Assembly (NCBI RefSeq): GCF_003385595.1
Contig: NZ_QNUE01000008.1
Location: 62,001-126,000 of the forward strand
DNA: 64,000 bases
Reading direction: 5' to 3'
From: Chryseobacterium flavum
Lineage (GTDB): Bacteria; Bacteroidota; Bacteroidia; Flavobacteriales; Weeksellaceae
The notes beneath the pieces were generated by a model that did not search any database, was not told where the DNA came from, and was given only the letters and a program-made list of their open reading frames with translations. Positions 45,825-56,412 of this stretch are shown here, piece after piece (the stretch's first letter is position 1; each line of letters begins with the position of its first letter). The position numbers and the translations under genes are program-made.

Positions 45825-45884
45825 CACTGCTCTAAAATTAAGCTAAAAATTAATACTAATCTTAAATAAAAAATAATAGATATT

Positions 45885-46709
45885 ATGTCTTATACACCAG
45901 TTGCTGCAGACGTAGCAAAATTAAGAAACCAAACAGGTGCAGGTATGATGGACTGCAAAAAAGCTCTAGTTGAAGCAGAAGGAGACTTCGAAAAAGCAGT
46001 AGATATCCTTAGAAAAAAAGGACAAAAAGTTGCTGCCAACAGAGCTGACAGAGAGTCTACCGAAGGTGCTGTTATTGCAAGAGTAAACGAAGACAACACT
46101 TTGGGTGCTGTTATTTCTTTAAATTGTGAGACTGACTTCGTTGCTAAAAATGAAGCATTCATTGAATTAGCTTATGAATTAGCTGAAATGGCGATTTTTG
46201 CTTCTACTAAAGAAGAGCTTTTAGCTACTGATTTCCACGGAATTACTGTTGCTGAGAAATTAGTTGAACAAACAGGAGTTATCGGTGAGAAAATTGAGAT
46301 CGGTGCTTTCGAAAGAATTGAAGGGCCATTCTTAGGTGCATACATCCACGCAGGAAACAAAATTGCTGCTATCACTTCACTTTCTGCAAAAGTAGACGGA
46401 GCAGATGAAGCTGCTAAATCTGTATCTATGCAGGTTGCTGCCATGAACCCAATCGCTTTGGATGAAACTGCTGTATCTCAGGAAACAATCAACAAAGAAT
46501 TAGAAATCGAAAGAGAACTTCTGATAAAAGAAGGTAAGCCTGAAAACATTATCGATAACATTCTTAAAGGTAAGATGCAGAGATTCTACAAAGATAACAC
46601 ATTGGTACACCAGGCGTTCATTAAGGATGCAAACCAATCTGTTGCTGATTATGTAAAATCTGTAAATGCAGACCTTAAAGTAACAGGATTTGTAAGAGTA
46701 AGCCTTTAA
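45885..46709 (+). CDS. tsf: Elongation factor Ts
   Basis: 274 residues. 'LRNQTGAGMMDCKKALVEA' near the N-terminus is the EF-Ts signature, with 'NCETDFVAKNEAFIEL' and the C-terminal EF-Tu-binding part ending 'DLKVTGFVRVSL'. It regenerates EF-Tu-GTP. In most bacteria tsf follows rpsB; here rpsB is about 13.6 kb away on the other strand. Followed by a terminator. Confidence 0.97.
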   Translation: MSYTPVAADVAKLRNQTGAGMMDCKKALVEAEGDFEKAVDILRKKGQKVAANRADRESTEGAVIARVNEDNTLGAVISLNCETDFVAKNEAFIELAYELAEMAIFASTKEELLATDFHGITVAEKLVEQTGVIGEKIEIGAFERIEGPFLGAYIHAGNKIAAITSLSAKVDGADEAAKSVSMQVAAMNPIALDETAVSQETINKELEIERELLIKEGKPENIIDNILKGKMQRFYKDNTLVHQAFIKDANQSVADYVKSVNADLKVTGFVRVSL

Positions 46710-46730
46710 TTAAGCTTTCAAAAAAATAAC

Positions 46731-46764
46731 AATCCCGATGAGTACTCATCGGGATTTTTTTTGG
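46731..46764 (+). terminator. Terminator of tsf
   Basis: AATCCCGATGAG and CTCATCGGGATT form a 12-base-pair stem followed by a T run. Confidence 0.93.
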
Positions 46765-46913
46765 GAAGTACTAATAAATAAAGGTGTTTCTGATAAATAC
46801 AAATTTTAATTTTGAAATTACCATTTTTACATCCAAGAGCTTTTTTAATTAAAAATCGGAAACAATTATTAACATTTATTCACATTTCATTAACTGTATT
46901 TCATTTTTTATTT

Positions 46914-46921
46914 TAATTTTG
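46914..46921 (+). promoter_or_regulatory. -7 box (TAATTTTG) for the first T9SS surface protein
   Basis: TAATTTTG lies 22 bases before the ATG at 46944. Confidence 0.55.
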
Positions 46922-46943
46922 TAGAAATCCTAATTCCATACAC

Positions 46944-49787
46944 ATGAAAAGATTTCTACTCAGTTTAGTACTAATTTTTTTGACAATCAATCCACTCTTT
47001 GCTCAAAGGGATACAGAACATTGGTTTGCACCAATGGCGGCCAATTCATCAGTATTTAACAGTCCACAACAGGGCCTATATTTTTCTACCGATTCTATAG
47101 ATCCTTTCCCGGTGATAATATACAGTAACAACCTGCCATTAGACACTGTGACAATCAGCAAGGGGAATCCTCAAGTATATAATGTCACAACTTCCAATAT
47201 GATTACCTCTGACGTAAATGAAAAATTCACATCGGTAGGAAAAGGGCTTTATACTAAAGGGCCTAAACCCTATTTTGTGAATTTCAGATTCAGTGTTTTA
47301 AGTCATGGAGAAATATTAACATCTAAAGGAAAAGCTGGTATTGGGAAGAAATTTTATGTTGCTGCTGCCCCGATGACTGGTCAGAGTCTTACTGTTCTAA
47401 ACTTTACAACCGGAATTTTAGCTACAGAAGATAATACTACAGTAACCGTTTCAGGTTATGACCCGGGAGTTCAGTTTTCTAATGGGACAACCGGAGCAAC
47501 CAATCCCACGATGACCTTTACTTTAAATAAAGGGAAAGCCTACATTATCGAAGGTCTTCGAAATAACGGGACAAATGCCACGGGATTTATAGGAGCTAAA
47601 ATAGTTGCAGATAAGCCAATTTCTGTTACAAATGGAAACTTTAATGGCCAGTTTGCGCTACCACCAGCTAATGGGAGCGATGGTTCAGATATTGTAATGG
47701 ACCAGTCTGTACCAACCGACAGATTAGGAAATGAGTTTGTTCTTGTAAAAGGGAATGGCGGTATCGCGGACGGTGTTGAGGATGCATTAATTATTGCTAC
47801 AGAAGACAATACCGAAGTATATATAAATGATGGTACGACTCCGATAGCAACGCTTAATGAAGGTCAGTGGGTACGTGCATGCCAAGGACCAAACAATACA
47901 TTTGTTAACAAATATATTGACCAGGGAAATGGTCATTACAATATGCGCATCAAAACATCTAAAAATGTTTATGTATACCAGCTTTTAGCAGGTATCAATG
48001 ATTATACGGCAACCCTGGGGTATAATTATGTCCCGCCATTGAACTGTTTCCTACCCAGAAAGATTGATGAAATTGCCATGGTAAACATTTTACCACCGAC
48101 AAATAATACTGTAAAATTAAATATACTTACTGAAGCAGGAGCTGTGGTTAATGTAAACAGTTCCCCGCTTCCTGCAACGCAAGGTCCTTATCCTGTGACA
48201 GGGACTACAGCCTGGGTTTCATATTCAGTACCTAATGCAACAGGAAATATTACGGTCACTTCCACAAAAGCTGTTACTGCAGGTATTGCCGGGGGAAGTG
48301 GTGCCGTTGGTTATGGTGGTTATTTTGCCGGTTTTTCTTCCATTCCTGTTATTGCAAAAAAATCAGGAGAATGCGTTCCGGGAATCGTTTTGGAAGTAGA
48401 TGACAGCTACGAATCCTATCAATGGTTCCGCAACGGAGTTGCCATTGGGGGAGCAACCGCCAATACCTATACTCCTACACAGTCCGGAAATTATACCGTA
48501 AAAGTAACAATGGGCACATGTCCACCTGTTACCACACCAATCTATAAAGTGGAAACCTGCTTAAAAGAAACGACTCAGAACCTTAATGCATGTGCTACAA
48601 AAATTATTACACCAGCCTTTACTTCTTCTACTCAGACCCCTGCACCAGGTTCTGTAATAATTATCACGCCGCCTACTAACGGAACAGCAGTTGTAAATTC
48701 TAACGGAACCATTACTTATGTTCCCAATGCAAACTATCTTGGGCCGGATGAAATTGTTTATAAATTCTGTGGGGCCGCTACTGAATTTATTGATTGTGAG
48801 CAAGTCACCTTAAAACTTACTGTCGTCCCTTTCATTGTACAGGACGCTACTATTGAAGCATGCTGGTATGATGTTGCTCCTTACGCTTATTTTGATCTCA
48901 CCAAAGCAAAAGTAACTGATTATACTGCTGTTGTTAAAAAATACTATCGTACATTAAATGATCTTAATTCTGGTATCAATGAAATAACAACTCCTGACAA
49001 CTTCCCGTCTACAGGAGGAACTGTATATGTAAAGATTACCACGGCTGAAGGCTGTACAGCAAATGCAAAAATTGAACTTATTGCATTACCAATCATGAAA
49101 TCTCCGCTTCTTGTTGATCAGTATATCTGTATGGATGCTAAAACAAATCTTGATGCCGGACCTGGTTATGATTCATATGAATGGAATACAGGTGCTACCA
49201 CGTCAGGTATCAGAGATGTTGGTGTTGGCGAATATACTGTAATTCTAGGTAAAAATGGATGCTTCCTGCCTCAGACTGTAAGAGTAAAAAAGGCAGAAGA
49301 TCCTGTAATTACACAAATTGAGATATCCAACAATACTGCATCCGTAATTGTAACAGGAGGAAAACCTCCATACAAATATGCAGTAGACGGAACTACTGAG
49401 TGGCAGGAATCCAATTCTTTTTCAGGACTATCCAGAGGACAGCATACATTCTATGTAAAAGATGCTTATGACTGTACGCCTGTTTCTGTAGAGGTTACCG
49501 TTCCGAATTTACTAAATGCCATTACGCCTAATGGTGATAACGTAAATGATTATATAGATTATAGCGAGCTTGCTTATAAAGAAAACCTTTCTTTTGTAGT
49601 TTATGACAGGTATGGTAATATGATATTTACCGGTAATAAGTTCAATAATTACAAATGGGACGGAAGACATTTTGATAAAAAACTTGGAACAGGAACTTAC
49701 TGGTATCATATCAACTGGAATGAGCCGAACAAAGAAAAGACCCCAATAAAATATACAGGTTGGATTCTGGTAAAAAACAGGGATTAA
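46944..49787 (+). CDS. T9SS type B sorting-domain surface protein (paralogue 1)
   Basis: 947 residues. Signal peptide MKRFLLSLVLIFLTINPLFA, then 'RDTEHWFAPMAA' and an N-terminal domain of about 400 residues with 'FTTGILATEDNTTVTVSGY' (like IgGFc-binding-protein repeats). An Ig-like domain near 490 ('YQWFRNGVAIGG') and a cadherin/VCBS-like domain near 570 ('PPTNGTAVVNSNGTITYV') follow. The C-terminal T9SS type B domain has 'AITPNGDNVNDYIDYSEL', 'VYDRYGNMIF' and 'YKWDGR'. Exported through the outer membrane by T9SS and probably surface-exposed. First of three tandem paralogues. Confidence 0.92.
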   Translation: MKRFLLSLVLIFLTINPLFAQRDTEHWFAPMAANSSVFNSPQQGLYFSTDSIDPFPVIIYSNNLPLDTVTISKGNPQVYNVTTSNMITSDVNEKFTSVGKGLYTKGPKPYFVNFRFSVLSHGEILTSKGKAGIGKKFYVAAAPMTGQSLTVLNFTTGILATEDNTTVTVSGYDPGVQFSNGTTGATNPTMTFTLNKGKAYIIEGLRNNGTNATGFIGAKIVADKPISVTNGNFNGQFALPPANGSDGSDIVMDQSVPTDRLGNEFVLVKGNGGIADGVEDALIIATEDNTEVYINDGTTPIATLNEGQWVRACQGPNNTFVNKYIDQGNGHYNMRIKTSKNVYVYQLLAGINDYTATLGYNYVPPLNCFLPRKIDEIAMVNILPPTNNTVKLNILTEAGAVVNVNSSPLPATQGPYPVTGTTAWVSYSVPNATGNITVTSTKAVTAGIAGGSGAVGYGGYFAGFSSIPVIAKKSGECVPGIVLEVDDSYESYQWFRNGVAIGGATANTYTPTQSGNYTVKVTMGTCPPVTTPIYKVETCLKETTQNLNACATKIITPAFTSSTQTPAPGSVIIITPPTNGTAVVNSNGTITYVPNANYLGPDEIVYKFCGAATEFIDCEQVTLKLTVVPFIVQDATIEACWYDVAPYAYFDLTKAKVTDYTAVVKKYYRTLNDLNSGINEITTPDNFPSTGGTVYVKITTAEGCTANAKIELIALPIMKSPLLVDQYICMDAKTNLDAGPGYDSYEWNTGATTSGIRDVGVGEYTVILGKNGCFLPQTVRVKKAEDPVITQIEISNNTASVIVTGGKPPYKYAVDGTTEWQESNSFSGLSRGQHTFYVKDAYDCTPVSVEVTVPNLLNAITPNGDNVNDYIDYSELAYKENLSFVVYDRYGNMIFTGNKFNNYKWDGRHFDKKLGTGTYWYHINWNEPNKEKTPIKYTGWILVKNRD

Positions 49788-49806
49788 TCTTTAAAACATA
49801 TTATCA

Positions 49807-49834
49807 TAAACCACGATTTAATGATCGTGGTTTA
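49807..49834 (+). terminator. Terminator of T9SS paralogue 1
   Basis: TAAACCACGAT and ATCGTGGTTTA form an 11-base-pair stem, 20 bases after the stop. Confidence 0.87.
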
Positions 49835-49891
49835 TTTATTAATTTATCAACGAAATTCACAATTATTTTTAGGAATAATTAATTATTCTAT

Positions 49892-49899
49892 TATTTTTG
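49892..49899 (+). promoter_or_regulatory. -7 box (TATTTTTG) for T9SS paralogue 2
   Basis: TATTTTTG lies 21 bases before the ATG at 49921. Confidence 0.55.
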
Positions 49900-49920
49900 T
49901 AAAAATCTAATATAACATCT

Positions 49921-52767
49921 ATGAAGAAAACTCTATCTTTTTTTCTGTTATTATTTGTGGCAGTTCATATGCTTTTTGCCCAGAGAGATACAGAACATTG
50001 GTTTGCTCCCATGGCAGCCAGATCAACACAACTCAGCAGCCCTAAACAGGCTCTGTACTTTTCTACAGATTCCGTAACTCCGTTCCCTGTGGAAATTTAT
50101 AGTAATAATACTTTATTAGGCACTGTAACAGTAAGCAAAGGCTCACCGCAAACATTTGATGTCCCTTTAAACAGAATGGTTGCGAGTGGCACGGGTGAAC
50201 TTTTTACACCGGGAAATAAAGGGCTATATACAAAAGGAACAAAGCCTTATTTTGTAACATACAGATTTTCTGTAGTCAGTCATGGTGAAATATTAACGTC
50301 TAAAGGTAAAGCCGGAATTGGTAAAAAATTCTATGTTGTAACAGCTCCTATTGAGAGACTTGATAGCGGATTTAATTTTACGACAGGAATCTTAGCCACT
50401 GAAGACAATACTAAAGTTACGGTTTCTGATTATTCTCCGAATATTCTATTCAGTAATGGCTGGACAGGAATTACTAATCCTACCCTTACGATGACTTTAA
50501 ACAAAGGTCAATCTTATATTATTGAAGGAGTAGGTAATGAAGCTGTGAACAAAGAAGGCTTTATTGGAGCAAAAATAGAATCGGATAAGCCTATCTCCGT
50601 TACCAATGGAAATTTTAATGGTCAGTTTGCCATAACAACAAGTTATGATGGATCTGATATTGTAATGGATCAATCGGTTCCTACCGACCGGCTTGGAAAC
50701 GAATTCGTTCTCGTAAAAGGAAATGGCAATATTAGCGAAAGAATGGAAGATGCCTTAATAGTAGCAACCGAGGGAGGCACACAGGTCTATATAAACAACG
50801 GTACAACTCCTGTTGCTACCCTTGCAGAGGGTGAAAGCTATAGAGTTAATAAAACAAGCAATACCAATTATATTGACCAGGGAAATAACCATTACAACAT
50901 GTACATCCGGACCACAAAAAATGTTTATGTTTATCAGCTAATGGCTGGTATTGCTAACAGCAATGCTACGCTTGGGTTTAATTATATTCCCCCATTAAAC
51001 TGTTATCTTCCGAGAAAGATTGATGAAATAGGAAAGCTTAAAGATCTTCCGTATTATACTACACTTAACAACCATATTGTAAAGTTAAATATCCTCACAG
51101 AAACAGGAGCAGCCGTAACAGTAAACGGAACAGCTTTACCTGCTACACAAGGACCTTTTCCGGTAAGCGGAACTACCAATTGGGTATCTTATTCTGTCCC
51201 TGATATCACCGGAAATGTTACAATAACTTCAACAAAGGCTGTCACAGCAGGTATTTCCGGAGGTAGCGGTGTGGTAGGATATGGAGGGTATTTCGCAGGT
51301 TTCTCTTCCATCCCTGTTATTGCAAAGCAGACCGGAGACTGTATTCCAGGTCTCGTACTGGAGGTAGGGGATAGTTTTGACTCCTATCAATGGTATCGAA
51401 ATAATACAGCTATTCCCGGTGCAACATCATTTTCTTATACACCTACCCAGTCAGGTAACTATACTGTAAAAATTACAGTTGGAACCTGTCCTCCTGTTGT
51501 TACTCCTGTTTATAAAGTATTTACCTGTCTGGCTGAAACTACTTTAAATGATACTGTTTGTGATGTTGTAAAACAGATTATACCAACATTTACAAACTCT
51601 ACCCAGACTGTTGTTCCGGGATCAGTAACTATTATTACTCCTCCGGCTCATGGTAATGCCATTATTGATCCGGTGACTGGTGTAATAAGCTACGCCCCTG
51701 CTTTTGGTTATGTAGGACCAGATACCATTGTCTATAAATTCTGTGGAAATGATCCTGAATTCACTGATTGTGAAGAAATAACATTAAACCTAACAATATC
51801 TGAAAGCCCGGTAGTAAATGATGCTGCACTAAGAACCTGTTTCCTTGAAGAGAATCCGGCAACAGGCTTATTCAATCTTACAAACGCTCTTGTAACCACA
51901 CAGAACGGTGTTACTAAAAAATATTATCCATCTCTTGCTGACGCTCATGCTGGAACCAACGAGATTCTAAATCCGACAAATTATATTGCTCCAAATGGTG
52001 TTGTATATGTAAAAGTAACGAATGCTAACGGATGTTACAAAGTTGCAGAGGTCACTTTAACGGTTTTACCTCCGGTAAAATCAGATATACTGATTGATAA
52101 AATCATCTGTATAGAAGGTAAAACAACACTTGATGCGGGACCCGGATTTAAAAGCTATGAATGGAGTACAGGAGCTACAACGCAGATCATCAGCAATGTA
52201 GGTGTAGGAACATATTGGGTAAAACTTAAAACAGGTGATTGTGTAACAATGCAAACGGTAAAAGTTTATGCTTCAGAGCAACCGGTCATTTCCAATATTG
52301 ACATTTCCAATAACACGATTACAGTGCATGTTGTGGGCGGAACACCTCCATACAAATATTCCATTGATAACCTTAACTGGCAGGACTCTAATATCTTCAC
52401 TAATATAGCAAGAGGAAACACAAGCGTTTATGTAAAGGATGACTATAACTGCGAACCGATAAAAGTGGATATTACAGTTCCTAATTTGATCAATGTTATA
52501 ACACCTAATGAAGATGGGGTAAATGATGCTATTGATTATTCTTCTCTGGCAAATAAAAACAACCTTGTGGTTAATATTTTTGACAGATATGGGACCAAAA
52601 TTTATCAGGCAGACAAGTTAAATGGATATAAATGGAACGGAACAATAGATGGAAATAAAAGAGTCTCTACCGGAAACTACTGGTACGAGGTAGCATGGAC
52701 CGAACCCAACAGCAAACAAACTGCTATTAAATTCTCCGGTTGGATTTTAGTAAAAAACAGAGAATAA
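49921..52767 (+). CDS. T9SS type B sorting-domain surface protein (paralogue 2)
   Basis: 948 residues, similar to the previous gene along its whole length. Identical stretches include 'RDTEHWFAPMA', 'SHGEILTSKGKAGIGKKFYV' and 'DRLGNEFVLVKGNG'. Signal peptide MKKTLSFFLLLFVAVHMLFA. Ig-like domain at 'YQWYRNNTAIPG', repeat domain at 'PPAHGNAIIDPVTGVISY', then the sorting domain from 'NVITPNEDGVNDAIDYSSL' to the final 'WILVKNRE'. It lies between its own promoter and terminator, so it is not cotranscribed by design. Divergence from paralogue 1 is greatest in loops. Confidence 0.92.
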   Translation: MKKTLSFFLLLFVAVHMLFAQRDTEHWFAPMAARSTQLSSPKQALYFSTDSVTPFPVEIYSNNTLLGTVTVSKGSPQTFDVPLNRMVASGTGELFTPGNKGLYTKGTKPYFVTYRFSVVSHGEILTSKGKAGIGKKFYVVTAPIERLDSGFNFTTGILATEDNTKVTVSDYSPNILFSNGWTGITNPTLTMTLNKGQSYIIEGVGNEAVNKEGFIGAKIESDKPISVTNGNFNGQFAITTSYDGSDIVMDQSVPTDRLGNEFVLVKGNGNISERMEDALIVATEGGTQVYINNGTTPVATLAEGESYRVNKTSNTNYIDQGNNHYNMYIRTTKNVYVYQLMAGIANSNATLGFNYIPPLNCYLPRKIDEIGKLKDLPYYTTLNNHIVKLNILTETGAAVTVNGTALPATQGPFPVSGTTNWVSYSVPDITGNVTITSTKAVTAGISGGSGVVGYGGYFAGFSSIPVIAKQTGDCIPGLVLEVGDSFDSYQWYRNNTAIPGATSFSYTPTQSGNYTVKITVGTCPPVVTPVYKVFTCLAETTLNDTVCDVVKQIIPTFTNSTQTVVPGSVTIITPPAHGNAIIDPVTGVISYAPAFGYVGPDTIVYKFCGNDPEFTDCEEITLNLTISESPVVNDAALRTCFLEENPATGLFNLTNALVTTQNGVTKKYYPSLADAHAGTNEILNPTNYIAPNGVVYVKVTNANGCYKVAEVTLTVLPPVKSDILIDKIICIEGKTTLDAGPGFKSYEWSTGATTQIISNVGVGTYWVKLKTGDCVTMQTVKVYASEQPVISNIDISNNTITVHVVGGTPPYKYSIDNLNWQDSNIFTNIARGNTSVYVKDDYNCEPIKVDITVPNLINVITPNEDGVNDAIDYSSLANKNNLVVNIFDRYGTKIYQADKLNGYKWNGTIDGNKRVSTGNYWYEVAWTEPNSKQTAIKFSGWILVKNRE

Positions 52768-52785
52768 ATTTTATACTGAAATATC

Positions 52786-52816
52786 AAGCCACGGCCGTAT
52801 GCCGTGGCTTTTTTAT
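52786..52816 (+). terminator. Terminator of T9SS paralogue 2
   Basis: AAGCCACGGC and GCCGTGGCTT pair around CGTAT and are followed by TTTTT. Confidence 0.93.
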
Positions 52817-52848
52817 TATATTTCCAAGCATTTAATGCTTTTTATTAT

Positions 52849-52856
52849 TAAATTTG
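52849..52856 (+). promoter_or_regulatory. -7 box (TAAATTTG) for T9SS paralogue 3
   Basis: TAAATTTG lies 19 bases before the ATG at 52876. Confidence 0.55.
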
Positions 52857-52875
52857 TGATAAATACCATTACTGA

Positions 52876-55800
52876 ATGAAGAAAATTCTATCTTTTCTAC
52901 TTATATTTTATACTTTCACCTTTGCACTCGCACAATTAGACAGGGAGCATTGGTTCGCTCCAATGATAGATCGGACAGGCAGTCCAAATCCGTATCAGAA
53001 AATATATTTATCTACCAACCGGACTACTCCTTTTCCCGTTAACATTTATAACAATAATATCCTGATTGGAACAGTTAATATCAGTAAGAATAATCCACAG
53101 AAATTTGATGTATTAAGAGAATATATCATTACTACCCAACAAACAGATCTATTCACGCCAACTACAAAAGGATTATATTTAAAGGCTGAATTCCCTTTTT
53201 ATGCTAACTTAAGGTTTTCTGTTTTCAATCATGCAGAAATCATAACATCAAAAGGAATTCCATCCACCGGTAAAAACTTTTTTACGGCTTCAGCCCCAAT
53301 CTCTGTAAGCAATGTTATTTTGAATTTCATGACGAGTATCCTTGCTACAGAAGACAATACCACCGTTACGATATCGGGATACAGCCCTCTTGTTCAATTT
53401 TCAAATGGAACTACCGGAGCGACCAATCCAACAATGACTTTTACACTCAACAAAGGGCAATCATATATTATTGACGGTATTGGGAATATTACAGATAATT
53501 CTGATGGGTTTATCGGGGCAAAAATCAGCTCAAACAAGCCCGTCAATATTACCAATGGAAATTTCAACGGGCAGTATGCAGGGGATTATCCGACAAGTTC
53601 AGATATCTTAATGGATCAGGCTGTGCCCGTCGACAGGCTTGGGAATGAGTTTGCTCTTGTAAAAGGAAACGGAAACATTGGATCCCATATGGAAGGAGCA
53701 ATAGTTATTGCCACTGAGAACAATACCCAGATATATGTAAATAATGAAACAGTACCCGTTGCAACCATCAATGCCGGAAAATATTTTGTAATTCCAGATA
53801 CAAAATATGTCCTTCAGGGAAATGGTCATTATAATTTATATATCAAGACTTCTAAGAATGCATATATATATCAGATACTCGCAGGAAGTTCAAATACCCT
53901 AAATCAGGTCGCCACCGGTGGATTCAATTTTATACCTGCACTTAACTGCTATTTGCCAAAACAGATTAATGAGCTAGGTTTTATTAATGAGAATTTTGTC
54001 TATTCAAACGGGAATCCTTCAGGTATACTTAACATCCCCACGAAACTGAATCTTATTACAGAAAGAGGAGCTACCGTTACCGTAAATGGTGGAACACCTC
54101 CGGCAAATACCGGCCCATATGATATGACAGGGACTACCAACTGGGTAACTTATGGAATTCCCAATGTAACCGGGACAATAACCGTGGTTTCAGATAAAGC
54201 CATAACAGCAGGAATCAATGCCGGAAGTGATGCGATAGGATATGGAGGCTTTTTTGCCGGCTTCCCTACTCAGCCTGTAATTATAAAGTCGGGAGGAGAT
54301 TGTATTCCGGGAATTGTCCTTACAGTAGACCCTGTTATTTATGATACTTACCAATGGTATAGAAACGGAACTCCTGTATCAGGAGCTACAAGTGCATCTA
54401 TCACACCAACCCAATCCGGATATTATACTTGTTCTGTTACCATGGGTCGTTGTGCACCGTTGGTCACAGAGCAATATAAAGTCCTTAACTGTACAAAGAT
54501 CAGTACTGTGGCCTATGACGTATGTATATCAAAAACAATAACTCCAACTTTTACCAACTCATCACAAACCCCTGTTCCGGCAACAGTTGCTATTACAACA
54601 GCACCCATTTTAGGAACGGCCGTTATAAATCCGGCTACCGGAGTCATTACTTATACAGTCAATACTCCGGGAACATCCGGGACTGATACTTTCACCTATA
54701 CATTTTGTGGAAATGACCCGGATTTTCCTGACTGTGAAACAGTAACTGTAACTATTGATATCCTTGCTATACCTGTCACAGATGCAACCTTAAGCGTATG
54801 CGACATCAACGGCCAGGGAGTATTCAACCTCACCACAGCAAGTGTAACGACCAGTTCTCCTGTCGACATTACTTACTATCCGACCCTGGTAGATGCACAA
54901 ACTGAAAATCCCGCAGCGCTGATTACAAACTCCACATCATACACGGCTCCTAATGGTACTATTGTATATGCCGTCGTAAAGAGTGATCTCGGATGTAAGA
55001 GTATTGCCAAAATAACCCTTCATCTTTTTAACAAAGCAATTGTCCTGGATAACTATAACGGAAATTTCTGTGATGATAACCTGGATGGAATCGTAAATAT
55101 TATCCTTTCCAATATAACAGGTATCGTCCTTAATAACCCTGTCTATTTTACTAATGTAAGATATTATGCTGATCTTAACGATGCCAATGCCGGAAATACC
55201 AATACTCTTCCAAATAACTGGAGCTATACTGCTCCCGTTACTATTTACATCAGAGTAGATTCTCCAGATGGCTGTGCTTCGGTAATTAAACCATTACACT
55301 TTAGTATCAGCGCAAGGATACAGTTATTAACAACATCTGCAACTCAGGATATTTGTGATGATGATTTAGATGGAATAAAGCCAGTAAATCTGACACAATT
55401 CATACCTCTGTTCACTATTGATCCGAATGTTACCTTCACTTTTCATAACAGCATGGCTGATGCACAAAATAATGTCAATCCCATTTCAGCAGCAGCCAAC
55501 ATCAACAATTCTCAAACTTTTTACATCCGGTTTGAAAAAAACGGAATATGCCCGGAGGTTGCGTCCCTTAAAATTCTCATTAAAATTCCTAAAAAATCTG
55601 ATTTGTTAAAAGACCAGGCGATCTGTCCTAAAATGACCACTACATTAGATGCAGGCCCTGGATTTGATAAATATCTGTGGAGTACCGGTGCAACGACACA
55701 TTCCATTACCAATGTCCCGGTGGGAAGCTATTGGGTAGATCTGACTTTTAATGGCTGTGTTTACAGACAACATGTAAATGTTACAGAGTTACCATTACCT

Positions 55801-56274
55801 GTTATTACCTCAATTGAAATTGATGGAACTACTGTAAAAGTAGGTGTAAGCGGGGGAACTCCTCCTTATGAATATTCCCTGGATGGCGTTATATGGCAGA
55901 GCTCAAATATTTTTCAGAATGTACCGAGAGGTGCACATCATGTTTTTGTAAGGGATTCCAAATTATGCGGAGAGGTAAAAAAATCATTTGCTATCATTAA
56001 CCTTATCAATACCATTACTCCAAATGGTGATGGGTATAATGAGGGGATAAACTACTCTGCTTTGATGGCCAATGATAATCTTGAATTCAGAATTTTTGAC
56101 AGATACGGAGCAGAAGTCTTCAGGGGAACTCCAGAAAACAGATATACCTGGGACGGAAGAATTGGAGGCAGATATGTTCCAACAGCTACATACTGGTATT
56201 TTATCAGCTGGACAGAGTACGGGTCTGCACTCAAAATAAAATATTCCAGCTGGCTTCTGGTAAAACACAGATAG
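52876..56274 (+). CDS. T9SS type B sorting-domain surface protein (paralogue 3, longer)
   Basis: 1132 residues, about 185 more than the first two paralogues. Signal peptide ends ...FTFALA. The N-terminal half aligns with theirs ('REHWFAPM', 'TSILATEDNTTVTISGY', 'DRLGNEFALVKGNG') but is more divergent. The extra part (about 720-905) carries two units starting with 'CDDNLDGIVNI' and 'CDDDLDGIKPV', an Asp-rich motif typical of T9SS adhesin repeats. C-terminal sorting domain: 'TITPNGDGYNEGINYSAL' to 'WLLVKHR'. Probably adhesin-like; ligand unknown. Confidence 0.92.
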   Translation: MKKILSFLLIFYTFTFALAQLDREHWFAPMIDRTGSPNPYQKIYLSTNRTTPFPVNIYNNNILIGTVNISKNNPQKFDVLREYIITTQQTDLFTPTTKGLYLKAEFPFYANLRFSVFNHAEIITSKGIPSTGKNFFTASAPISVSNVILNFMTSILATEDNTTVTISGYSPLVQFSNGTTGATNPTMTFTLNKGQSYIIDGIGNITDNSDGFIGAKISSNKPVNITNGNFNGQYAGDYPTSSDILMDQAVPVDRLGNEFALVKGNGNIGSHMEGAIVIATENNTQIYVNNETVPVATINAGKYFVIPDTKYVLQGNGHYNLYIKTSKNAYIYQILAGSSNTLNQVATGGFNFIPALNCYLPKQINELGFINENFVYSNGNPSGILNIPTKLNLITERGATVTVNGGTPPANTGPYDMTGTTNWVTYGIPNVTGTITVVSDKAITAGINAGSDAIGYGGFFAGFPTQPVIIKSGGDCIPGIVLTVDPVIYDTYQWYRNGTPVSGATSASITPTQSGYYTCSVTMGRCAPLVTEQYKVLNCTKISTVAYDVCISKTITPTFTNSSQTPVPATVAITTAPILGTAVINPATGVITYTVNTPGTSGTDTFTYTFCGNDPDFPDCETVTVTIDILAIPVTDATLSVCDINGQGVFNLTTASVTTSSPVDITYYPTLVDAQTENPAALITNSTSYTAPNGTIVYAVVKSDLGCKSIAKITLHLFNKAIVLDNYNGNFCDDNLDGIVNIILSNITGIVLNNPVYFTNVRYYADLNDANAGNTNTLPNNWSYTAPVTIYIRVDSPDGCASVIKPLHFSISARIQLLTTSATQDICDDDLDGIKPVNLTQFIPLFTIDPNVTFTFHNSMADAQNNVNPISAAANINNSQTFYIRFEKNGICPEVASLKILIKIPKKSDLLKDQAICPKMTTTLDAGPGFDKYLWSTGATTHSITNVPVGSYWVDLTFNGCVYRQHVNVTELPLPVITSIEIDGTTVKVGVSGGTPPYEYSLDGVIWQSSNIFQNVPRGAHHVFVRDSKLCGEVKKSFAIINLINTITPNGDGYNEGINYSALMANDNLEFRIFDRYGAEVFRGTPENRYTWDGRIGGRYVPTATYWYFISWTEYGSALKIKYSSWLLVKHR

Positions 56275-56412
56275 AGCTACAATATCATTTTTTAACTAAA
56301 ATAAATTTTAAAAACAGGTTTATAACACTCATTAACAATTTAATACTAAAGTTTAATATAACTTTAACCTGTATTCTTCATCTTATTTGAAGCAAATTGC
56401 CGTATTTCTATG

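Noticed and set aside
49512..49709. Antisense frames in the T9SS sorting domains (also 55984-56268)
   Set aside because: They are shadows of the conserved sorting-domain codons and recur at the same place in the paralogues.
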